From an uncultured Paraprevotella sp. (lineage in GTDB: Bacteria > Bacteroidota > Bacteroidia > Bacteroidales > Bacteroidaceae): a stretch of 15,916 bases of DNA. The notes beneath the pieces were generated by a model, which was given only the letters and a program-made list of their open reading frames with translations, did no database searches and was not told where the DNA came from. Each line of letters starts with the position of its first letter. The stretch's first letter is position 1. The stretch is from positions 1 to 15,916 of the forward strand of contig CAAGLP010000125.1 in assembly GCA_900770805.1 (NCBI GenBank), written 5' to 3'. The translations under genes and the position numbers were made by a program. Positions 1 to 5,561 of the stretch are shown here, piece after piece.

Positions 1-436
1 CCACACAGACTTCTATCCCGGCTTCACGCATACGCCGTATGCCCTCACCGTTTACTTTGGCGTTGGGATCTTGGGTGCCAATAACTACTCTCTTGAATCC
101 ATGCTCTACTATCATGTCGCAACAGGGTGGTGTCTTGCCCCAGTGAGAGCATGGCTCCAGTGTAACGTACATGGTACATTCTGCAAAGTATTCCGAGGTT
201 TCTCGCGATACATTGTGTTGGCCGTCGCAAAGTGTTGTGTGCCCCTCTGGGATACGGACACTCCTCACGGCATTTACTTCGGCATGGGGACCTCCGTATT
301 TTCTATGGTAGCCTTCGCCAACAATGCAATCGTTGCGTACTATCACGGCTCCAACCATAGGATTGGGGGCTGTGCTTGCTTCTCCACATTTTGCCAATTG
401 TATGGCTCTGAGCATGTACTTCTCGTCTGTTGTCAT
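1..436 (-). CDS. ribD: Riboflavin biosynthesis protein RibD, N-terminal deaminase part (partial)
   Basis: The frame starts at the ATG at 436-434 and is open to the window edge, giving about 145 residues; the C-terminal reductase domain lies outside. RibD deaminates the pyrimidine intermediate formed from GTP and then reduces its ribosyl chain, in the cytoplasm. The deaminase zinc site is visible: HAE at residues 51-53 (zinc His and catalytic Glu) and PCSHWGKTPPC at 95-105 (zinc Cys96 and Cys105). APNPMVGAVIV (about 23-33) and the DPN near 123-125 also fit the family. The odd part is the stretch between HAE and PCSH, which is roughly 18-20 residues longer than I expect for Bacteroidales RibD. 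The gene diverges from prmC. The family call is very secure; that the reductase domain is present is an assumption. Confidence 0.94.
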   Translation of the reverse strand, partial: MTTDEKYMLRAIQLAKCGEASTAPNPMVGAVIVRNDCIVGEGYHRKYGGPHAEVNAVRSVRIPEGHTTLCDGQHNVSRETSEYFAECTMYVTLEPCSHWGKTPPCCDMIVEHGFKRVVIGTQDPNAKVNGEGIRRMREAGIEVCV

Positions 437-482
437 AGTTACTGCTGCTTCGTGATGTCATTCCTGTGCAGTGTTGGTATCC

Positions 483-511
483 CAAAGGTGTTCCCATTCG
501 GAATACCCAAA
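483..511 (-). promoter_or_regulatory. Possible ribD promoter
   Basis: Read leftward, CACCTTTG (490-483) differs by one base from the Bacteroidetes -7 consensus TAnnTTTG. TTTG at 511-508 could serve as the -33 box, although the 17-base spacer is shorter than the usual 19 or so. A start near 475 would give a leader of about 40 bases, similar to other genes here. This is a weak call. Confidence 0.3.
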
Positions 512-528
512 TAAAAGCGAGCTTTCAT

Positions 529-559
529 TTTGTAATTCTCTCACTTAATTGTACCTTTG
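529..559 (+). promoter_or_regulatory. prmC promoter, consensus Bacteroidetes type
   Basis: TTTG (529-532), a 19-base spacer, then TACCTTTG (552-559) match the Bacteroidetes sigma factor pattern TTTG-N19-TAnnTTTG exactly. The -7 box ends only 4 bases before the prmC ATG at 564. Transcription should therefore begin at or next to the start codon, implying a leaderless or nearly leaderless mRNA. The other canonical boxes in this window lie about 37-45 bases from their start codons. Confidence 0.7.
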
Positions 560-563
560 TCGC

Positions 564-1391
564 ATGAATTGCCTAAAAGAACTCAAGCAACATTATGGCG
601 CGACCGAGGGATATGCTCTCTACCGTATGGTTATGGAGGAGTGCTTCGGCTTGACGCACACGGATATATTGCTTGGCAAAGATAGCCAAATTTCGGAAGA
701 AAACCAAGCTCGCCTTCTTGAAATCACAGGACGTCTTCTGAAAAACGAGCCTGTACAATATGTTTTGGGGCATGCATGGTTCTGCGGACACAGGTTTGCT
801 GTACGTCCAGGTGTGCTGATACCGCGCCCTGAGACCGAACTGTTGGTGCAGACGGCTTTGGAACTTGGACGTGGCATGGATGGAGTGGATGCTCCCGAGG
901 TGCTGGATATTGGAACAGGTAGCGGATGTATAGCCATTAGTATGGCGTTGGCTGGGTGCAGGGTTACGGCAATGGATATTTCCGAGGATGCCCTTGGGAT
1001 TGCTATGGAGAATGCTTCAGCTCTTAATGCAGAGGTGGCATTTAATCACGAAAATATATTACACCCCTCTCCTGCAGATGGACAATGGGATGTTATTGTA
1101 AGCAACCCTCCCTATGTATGCTTGCACGAGGCTGAAGATATGGAACGTAATGTCCTTGACTATGAACCACACAATGCTCTGTTTGTGCCAGATGCCGATC
1201 CTCTTATTTTCTATCGTGCCATTGCTTCCTATGCTATGTCGCATCTCTCTGCAGGAGGATGGCTCTGTCTGGAGATAAATCAGGCTTATGCAAATGAAAT
1301 GAGGGGATTGCTTTCTTCGTTTGGATTTAAAGACACTATTGTTTTACAGGATCAATATGGCAAAGACCGCATCGCGTACGCTCACTTATGA
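564..1391 (+). CDS. prmC: Peptide chain release factor N5-glutamine methyltransferase PrmC
   Basis: PrmC uses S-adenosylmethionine to methylate the glutamine of the GGQ motif in release factors RF1 and RF2, which raises termination efficiency. The 275-residue protein has the usual N-terminal helical domain (about 1-75), then LIPRPETELLV (85-95), the SAM-binding DIGTGSG (115-121) and the catalytic NPPY (181-184). I chose the ATG at 564: the upstream TTG at 549 lies inside the promoter, while the next ATG (627) would remove part of the helical domain. The 3' end overlaps recX by 35 bases, so the two are probably co-transcribed. PrmC and release factor 3 (prfC) both occur in this window, about 10 kb apart and in different transcription units. 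Confidence 0.95.
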   Translation: MNCLKELKQHYGATEGYALYRMVMEECFGLTHTDILLGKDSQISEENQARLLEITGRLLKNEPVQYVLGHAWFCGHRFAVRPGVLIPRPETELLVQTALELGRGMDGVDAPEVLDIGTGSGCIAISMALAGCRVTAMDISEDALGIAMENASALNAEVAFNHENILHPSPADGQWDVIVSNPPYVCLHEAEDMERNVLDYEPHNALFVPDADPLIFYRAIASYAMSHLSAGGWLCLEINQAYANEMRGLLSSFGFKDTIVLQDQYGKDRIAYAHL

Positions 1392-1836
1392 ACAGGCTCT
1401 GCAACGTGCAGCATCCCTGTGCTCTGGTTCGGAACATTGTATCTCGGATATAATGGAGAAACTCTGCCGTTGGGGGGTGCCCAAACAGGACTGCGAAAAA
1501 GTTATAGATCTTCTTCTTGATGGGAAATATATTGACGAACGTCGTTATGCTAGAGCCTATGTCAATGATAAGGTTAGGTTTTCACATTGGGGCAGAATTA
1601 AGATTCGCGCAATGCTCCGTATGCAACATATTTCCGATGCCGATATAAATGAAGCTCTGGAGAATATCGATATACAACAGTATATGGAAGTCCTTGCTGA
1701 CGTTATCGCTGCCAAGCGTAGGAGTATCGACGATGATGGAAGTTATGCTTCGCGTGCCAAAATAATACGTTTTGCTTTGCAACGTGGCTTTGAAATGCAC
1801 GAAATAGTGAAATTTGTGTCGGATTATGAGGATTAA
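1357..1836 (+). CDS. recX: Regulatory protein RecX
   Basis: RecX binds RecA filaments and limits their activity during recombination and the SOS response. The 159-residue product is all-helical with repeated three-helix modules. Recognisable stretches include the Asp/Glu-Arg-Arg-Tyr-Ala core (YIDERRYARAYV) followed by a basic segment, as in other RecX proteins, and a length normal for the family. The ATG at 1357 lies inside the end of prmC (35-base overlap), so translational coupling is likely. A TTG at 1321 in the same frame would add 12 residues without family support. recA is not in the window. The family call is strong; the regulatory role is taken from characterised homologues. Confidence 0.9.
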   Translation: MAKTASRTLTYEQALQRAASLCSGSEHCISDIMEKLCRWGVPKQDCEKVIDLLLDGKYIDERRYARAYVNDKVRFSHWGRIKIRAMLRMQHISDADINEALENIDIQQYMEVLADVIAAKRRSIDDDGSYASRAKIIRFALQRGFEMHEIVKFVSDYED

Positions 1837-1851
1837 CTCCATAAAAATCCT

Positions 1852-1859
1852 TATCTTTG
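1852..1859 (+). promoter_or_regulatory. pyrE promoter -7 box
   Basis: TATCTTTG matches the -7 consensus TAnnTTTG. No good TTTG box is present at the expected distance upstream. The box lies just after the recX stop and ends 37 bases before the pyrE ATG, leaving an A-rich leader of about 30 bases. Confidence 0.55.
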
Positions 1860-1896
1860 CAAGGAAACAAAGTCAAACGTTTAAAACAATCAAGAA

Positions 1897-2529
1897 ATGA
1901 AAACGCTCGAAGCTATTTTTGCAGACAAGCTGCTCAAGGTAAAGGCTATTAAACTCCAACCCACCAATCCCTTCACATGGGCCAGCGGATGGAAGTCTCC
2001 TTTCTATTGCGACAACCGCAAGACTCTTTCCTATCCCGACCTTCGTTCTTTCGTTAAGATACAGACCGCTCGCCTCATTTTGGAACGTTTCCCCGAGGCT
2101 GAGGCCGTTGCAGGTGTGGCTACAGGTGCTATCCCACAGGGTGCCATGGTGGCAGATACATTGAATATGCCTTTTGTTTATGTACGTTCCAAACCAAAGG
2201 ATCATGGTCTGGAGAACCTTATTGAGGGTGAGTTGAAGCCTGGTACAAAGGTTGTTGTTGTTGAGGATCTCATCAGCACAGGTGGTAGCTCTTTGAAGGC
2301 AGTTGAGGCTATCCGTAACTATGGATGCGAAGTTGTGGGCATGGTGGCATCATACACCTACGGCTTTGACGTGGCAGAGAAGGCTTTCAAGGAGGCAAAC
2401 GTGGAACTGGTAACCCTTACCAATTACGAGGCTGTAGTAGCACAGGCACTTGCTACAGGCTACATCAAGGAGGAAGACGTAGAACTGCTCAACCAGTGGC
2501 GCAAGGCTCCATCTGAGTGGCAGGGCTGA
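1897..2529 (+). CDS. pyrE: Orotate phosphoribosyltransferase
   Basis: PyrE joins orotate to phosphoribosyl pyrophosphate (PRPP) to make orotidine monophosphate, the fifth step of pyrimidine synthesis, in the cytoplasm. The 210-residue protein carries the PRPP-binding loop VVVVEDLISTGGSS (119-132, acidic pair E123-D124) and the Lys-rich substrate loop around RSKPKDHG (97-104). FTWASGWKSPFYCDNR near the N-terminus fits the orotate-binding side. Length is normal. It has its own -7 box, follows recX by 60 bases, and is followed by the SRPBCC gene after 25 bases, so pyrE and the SRPBCC gene probably share an mRNA. I see no uracil-responsive attenuator in its short leader. Confidence 0.95.
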   Translation: MKTLEAIFADKLLKVKAIKLQPTNPFTWASGWKSPFYCDNRKTLSYPDLRSFVKIQTARLILERFPEAEAVAGVATGAIPQGAMVADTLNMPFVYVRSKPKDHGLENLIEGELKPGTKVVVVEDLISTGGSSLKAVEAIRNYGCEVVGMVASYTYGFDVAEKAFKEANVELVTLTNYEAVVAQALATGYIKEEDVELLNQWRKAPSEWQG

Positions 2530-2554
2530 TTTTCTAACGCTAATCAAACCATTT

Positions 2555-3043
2555 ATGAATAAGTACGAAAGTTCGGTCAAGACGGTTTATGCTCCCGTGG
2601 AGCGTGTCTATGCTCGTCTCTCCGACCTCACATCATTGCAGGTACTGAAGGAACGGGTGGATGACCCTCGCTTTGAGGAAATCATCAACAGTCAGGTTCC
2701 TGCCGATAAGCGCCCCACTCCCGAACAGTTCGAGAAGTTGCGCAACAATATCCGCAAGATGGAGCTTACACAGGATACTTTGTCTGGACACATTGGTCCC
2801 CTTGGCGACATAACATTGAGAATTGTTGAGCGTGCCGAGCCCAAACTGGTGAAACTCGAGCTTGAAGGTGCTCCAATAGCAGTGACAATGTGGATACAGA
2901 TGCTTCCTTCCGACGAGAATAGCAGTCGTTTGAAGGTTACATTGGGTGCAGAACTCAACTTCTTCATTCGTAAGATGATAGAGTCAAAACTGGAGAAGGC
3001 TCCTGAGGGTTTGGCACAGTTCCTGTCACAAATCCCATACTAA
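2555..3043 (+). CDS. SRPBCC-fold (START/polyketide cyclase-like) protein of unknown function
   Basis: This 162-residue cytoplasmic protein has no signal peptide. It opens with a beta strand and a helix in the pattern YESSVKTVYAPVERVYARLSDL, typical of SRPBCC small-ligand-binding proteins. It continues with repeated beta strands (about 80-135) and ends in a long helix (FFIRKMIESKLEKAPEGLAQFL), which closes the cavity in this fold. The central stretch at about 30-75 is charged and helical. I recall this protein beside pyrE and argH in many Bacteroidales genomes, which suggests a conserved role, but I know of no demonstrated ligand or reaction. The pyrE stop is 25 bases upstream. The fold assignment is good; the function is unknown. 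Confidence 0.8.
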   Translation: MNKYESSVKTVYAPVERVYARLSDLTSLQVLKERVDDPRFEEIINSQVPADKRPTPEQFEKLRNNIRKMELTQDTLSGHIGPLGDITLRIVERAEPKLVKLELEGAPIAVTMWIQMLPSDENSSRLKVTLGAELNFFIRKMIESKLEKAPEGLAQFLSQIPY

Positions 3044-3058
3044 TAATACAGACACATC

Positions 3059-3106
3059 CGGCGCAAGGGACCCATCGTATGGTGGGTGTACCATGCGCCG
3101 ATTTTT
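3059..3106 (+). terminator. Hairpin with U-tract directly upstream of argH: terminator or attenuator
   Basis: CGGCGCA (3059-3065) pairs perfectly with TGCGCCG (3094-3100), followed by a run of five T (3102-3106). Inside this clamp ACCCA (3070-3074) can pair with TGGGT (3083-3087). Competing inner pairings also exist: CCAT 3072-3075 with ATGG 3079-3082, and ATGGT 3079-3083 with ACCAT 3090-3094. The T-run ends only 16 bases before the argH ATG, leaving no room for a separate argH promoter. Confidence 0.7.
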
Positions 3107-3122
3107 AGACTATTAAAATAAC

Positions 3123-4442
3123 ATGGCAAAACTCTGGGACAAAGGCTTTGAGATAAATGCAGAAATAGAGAAGTATACCGTAGGTCGCGACCGCGAGTTG
3201 GATTTGTATCTGGCACAGGACGATGTGCTGGGTTCCATGGCTCATATTACCATGCTGGAGAGTATTGGTCTGTTGGAAAAGGATGAACTGACGGCACTGC
3301 TCGCCCAACTGAAAGAGATTTATGCTCAGGCTCTTCAGGGAGACTTCGAGATAGAGGATGGTATTGAGGATGTGCATTCTCAGGTAGAACTCATGCTAAC
3401 ACGCTCTTTGGGCGAGATGGGCAAGAAGATACATTCCGGCCGTTCACGCAACGATCAGGTGCTTGTGGATTTGCGCCTCTTTACACGTCGCCAGTTGCGA
3501 CTCATTGTCGAGGATGTATGCTCTCTGTTCAAAGAACTTCAGGCACAGAGCGAACGCTATAAGAACGTACTCATGCCCGGATATACCCACCTTCAGGTGG
3601 CCATGCCGTCGAGTTTCGGTCTGTGGTTTGGTGCTTATGCCGAGTCCCTTGTTGATGACATGATGATGCTTCAGGCGGCTTATCGCCAGACCAATCGCAA
3701 TCCTCTTGGTTCTGCCGCAGGCTATGGTAGCAGTTTCCCCCTGAACCGAAGCATGACTACACGTTTGTTGGGCTTCGACTCCATGGATTATAATGTGGTG
3801 TATGCCCAGATGGGACGTGGCAAGACGGAGCGCAATGTGGCTTTCGCCATGGCTTCAGTGGCAAGTACTATTAGCAAGATGGTCTTTGATGCCTGCCTGT
3901 TCAACTCGCAGAATTTCTCCTTTGTCCGCCTACCTAAGGAATGTACTACTGGCAGTAGCATCATGCCACATAAGAAGAATCCCGATGTCTTTGAGTTGAC
4001 ACGTGCCAAGTGCAATAAGTTGCAGACTCTACCTCAGCAGATTATGATGATAATGAACAACCTGCCCTCCGGATATTTCCGTGATTTGCAGATCATCAAG
4101 GAGGTTTTCCTTCCTGCTTTTCAGGAGTTGCGCGACTGCTTGCAGATGTCGGCCTACATAATCCGCAAGATGGAGGTAAACGAGGAAATCCTTTCAGATC
4201 CACGTTACGACCTTATGTTCTCCGTGGAAGAAGTGAACCGCCTTGCCACAGAAGGTATGCCCTTCCGCGATGCATATAAGAAGGTTGGTCTGGACATTGA
4301 AGCAGGCAAATTCACTCCCAACAAGGATATCCGTCATACCCATGAGGGTAGTATAGGAAATCTGTGCAACGAAGAAATTGCCAGACTGATGGATTCGCTT
4401 GTCGTGGACTTCCACTTTGAACGTATAGACGAGGCCGTATAG
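3123..4442 (+). CDS. argH: Argininosuccinate lyase
   Basis: ArgH cleaves argininosuccinate to arginine and fumarate, the last step of arginine synthesis, and works as a cytoplasmic homotetramer. The 439-residue protein shows the fumarase/aspartase superfamily blocks: HSGRSRNDQV in the first conserved region, GYTHLQVAMPSSFG in the second (active-site Thr-His), and the signature GSSIMPHKKNPD at 277-288 with the flexible-loop serines 278-279. It is somewhat shorter than the E. coli enzyme (about 457). A hairpin with a U-tract sits 16 bases before the ATG and no promoter box is visible between, so expression presumably depends on read-through from pyrE-SRPBCC or on control at the hairpin. A lipoprotein gene follows after 11 bases. 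Confidence 0.96.
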   Translation: MAKLWDKGFEINAEIEKYTVGRDRELDLYLAQDDVLGSMAHITMLESIGLLEKDELTALLAQLKEIYAQALQGDFEIEDGIEDVHSQVELMLTRSLGEMGKKIHSGRSRNDQVLVDLRLFTRRQLRLIVEDVCSLFKELQAQSERYKNVLMPGYTHLQVAMPSSFGLWFGAYAESLVDDMMMLQAAYRQTNRNPLGSAAGYGSSFPLNRSMTTRLLGFDSMDYNVVYAQMGRGKTERNVAFAMASVASTISKMVFDACLFNSQNFSFVRLPKECTTGSSIMPHKKNPDVFELTRAKCNKLQTLPQQIMMIMNNLPSGYFRDLQIIKEVFLPAFQELRDCLQMSAYIIRKMEVNEEILSDPRYDLMFSVEEVNRLATEGMPFRDAYKKVGLDIEAGKFTPNKDIRHTHEGSIGNLCNEEIARLMDSLVVDFHFERIDEAV

Positions 4443-4453
4443 GCTCTATTGGC

Positions 4454-5041
4454 ATGAAGTTATATAAGAGGATAAAATTATTTCTTACAATGCTGGTTGT
4501 TGTCATAGCAACCGGCATTCTCTTTTCATGTGAAGAGGCAGACAGTAAATACAGCACTTATCGTGCCTATTTTAAATATACACCGGTCAGCGCCAAGCCC
4601 AATCTGTTTCGTGCCTGCACCTCTTTAGGGGAATTCTGCTCCATAACCTATCCTCCTGGAATAAACTATGTTATAAAGAGTCCCAGTACCCCTTCTGCTG
4701 TAGACTATATCCAGCGCACAGCCCTGCAGGGTTATCAAGGTTTTGTTCTTGGTGTAGGCGGTGGGCTGATAGTTGGAATGCCCTCCATTCCCGAAATGCT
4801 TGCCCAGGAAAGTCAGGTAACATGCTATGACCTCTGTTGCTCCAATTGCTATCAGAACTATCATATCCTCAAGCAATTGGAATTACATGTTGGAGGTTTT
4901 GCCACATGCTCGTCCTGCCAGCGCAGTTATGACCTCAATAATCAGGGTATGATATCCAAGGGCGAGGCCGGACGTTCTCTCTTCCGCTATTACGTTCATT
5001 ACTATGCTCCCACGCAGACATTGACTATCAACAATAATTAG
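4454..5041 (+). CDS. Lipoprotein with C-terminal four-cysteine, Rieske-like domain (function unknown)
   Basis: The 195-residue product begins with a basic n-region and a hydrophobic stretch (9-24), then the lipobox LFSC with Cys26 as the predicted lipidated residue, so it should be membrane-anchored outside the cytoplasm. The C-terminal third contains C128-C129-S-N-C132 and C152-S-S-C155, followed by SYDLNNQG and a GEAGRSLFRYYVHYYAPTQTLTI tail cut here into its parts: G170-E-A-G, a Leu-x-x-Tyr strand and a Thr-Leu-Thr-Ile final strand. That layout resembles a Rieske domain (C-x-H, C-x-x-H, then F-D-x-x-x-G and G-P-A-x-x-L), but the histidine ligands appear replaced by cysteine. It could bind zinc or an iron-sulfur cluster. 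Eleven bases separate it from argH. I do not recognise a named family; the Rieske comparison is inference from motif order. Confidence 0.75.
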   Translation: MKLYKRIKLFLTMLVVVIATGILFSCEEADSKYSTYRAYFKYTPVSAKPNLFRACTSLGEFCSITYPPGINYVIKSPSTPSAVDYIQRTALQGYQGFVLGVGGGLIVGMPSIPEMLAQESQVTCYDLCCSNCYQNYHILKQLELHVGGFATCSSCQRSYDLNNQGMISKGEAGRSLFRYYVHYYAPTQTLTINNN

Positions 5042-5069
5042 GCTAAAAGTGTAGTTTTCTCACTTTTTC

Positions 5070-5101
5070 CTTGGTTGTATCGTTTTTTTGTCATACCTTT
5101 G
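5070..5101 (+). promoter_or_regulatory. tRNA-Lys promoter
   Basis: TACCTTTG (5094-5101) is a full -7 box. CTTG at 5070-5073, 20 bases upstream, is a near match to the -33 TTTG. The tRNA starts 37 bases after the -7 box. The short 5' leader contains an inverted repeat, GCTAAT (5107-5112) with ATTAGC (5122-5127), that may form a small hairpin in the precursor. Confidence 0.55.
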
Positions 5102-5137
5102 CACCCGCTAATGTTCAAATGATTAGCATTTCAGGTT

Positions 5138-5210
5138 GACTCGCTAGCTCAGTAGGTAGAGCACTTCACTTTTAATGAAGGGGTCTCGGGTTCGAACCCC
5201 GAGCGGGTTA
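5138..5210 (+). tRNA. tRNA-Lys (anticodon UUU)
   Basis: The 73-base gene folds as a complete cloverleaf. The acceptor GACTCGC pairs with GCGGGTT (5203-5209), with discriminator A at 5210. The D arm is GCTC/GAGC with an 8-base loop. The anticodon stem is CTTCA/TGAAG with loop CTTTTAA, placing TTT at the anticodon. The variable loop is GGGTC, and the T arm is TCGGG/CCCGA around TTCGAAC. The 3' CCA is not encoded. The first pair is a G-U wobble and the fourth pair is U-G, which is slightly unusual. A strong terminator follows 4 bases later, so it is a single-gene unit. Confidence 0.97.
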
Positions 5211-5214
5211 CAGA

Positions 5215-5258
5215 AGTAAGGGATGTTGCCATATGGTAACATCCCTTACTCGATTTTT
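5215..5258 (+). terminator. Intrinsic terminator of tRNA-Lys
   Basis: AGTAAGGGATGTT (5215-5227) pairs perfectly with AACATCCCTTACT (5238-5250). The stem extends through a G-U and two G-C pairs to an ATAT loop (5231-5234). Five T residues follow at 5254-5258. This is one of the strongest hairpins in the window. Confidence 0.9.
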
Positions 5259-5282
5259 ATAGTGCCTTATTTATTTGGCAGA

Positions 5283-5335
5283 ATGACATTCAACTCCTAT
5301 TGATATGGAATATGTGCCATTTCCAGAAATGTCAT
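5283..5335. repeat. Nested inverted repeat between tRNA-Lys and the DUF2007 gene
   Basis: ATGACATT (5283-5290) is the exact complement of AATGTCAT (5328-5335). Inside, TGGAA (5306-5310) pairs with TTCCA (5321-5325). It lies just beyond the stop codon of the leftward DUF2007 gene and might help end that transcript, but no U-tract follows on that side. The rest of 5259-5350 shows nothing else I can name. Confidence 0.4.
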
Positions 5336-5350
5336 AACATGCATTCGGAC

Positions 5351-5554
5351 TTATAGTTCCGATGTGTTTTGCAGCAAGGTATGCGCCCTACTATAGTCTT
5401 CTTCCTCGACGAAGACACTAACTCCATTCATGGGCGGGTATCCGCTCATGAGTTCTCCACCTAGAAAGGAATGGATACCCTCCTCCTCCAAACGACCTTG
5501 GAGAAGGTGGGCTTCCATTGGGTTATTGCATGTTGTAAGTCTGGTTATTGCCAT
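5351..5554 (-). CDS. DUF2007 domain protein (putative signal-transducing protein)
   Basis: The 67-residue cytoplasmic protein matches the small DUF2007 family (annotated in Pfam as putative signal transducing protein) in length and pattern. It has an N-terminal strand, a helix of the form NPMEAHLLQGRLEEEGI, a GGELMSGYPPMNGVSVFV strand-turn segment, and a final helix in which a Tyr-Ser-Arg-Ala group leads to the leucines near the C-terminus. The helix motif, in which a residue substitution changes which sequence copy or ligand is read, is shared across the family, but the biochemical role is not established. It begins 7 bases after the acyl-CoA synthetase stop, so the two are almost certainly co-transcribed, which hints at a link to lipid metabolism (inference). 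Confidence 0.85.
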   Translation of the reverse strand: MAITRLTTCNNPMEAHLLQGRLEEEGIHSFLGGELMSGYPPMNGVSVFVEEEDYSRAHTLLQNTSEL

Positions 5555-5561
5555 TGTATGC

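Noticed and set aside
71..514. 147-codon plus-strand frame opposite ribD
   Set aside because: It is antisense to the RibD frame, which has clear deaminase zinc motifs; the product looks like random Cys- and Tyr-rich sequence.
1321..1356. TTG start extending recX by 12 residues
   Set aside because: The extra residues do not resemble RecX and would lengthen the overlap with prmC without support.
5138..5260. tRNA-Lys as an integration site for a mobile element
   Set aside because: No integrase, duplicated tRNA 3' end or foreign gene block follows; the next genes are ordinary lipid metabolism genes.
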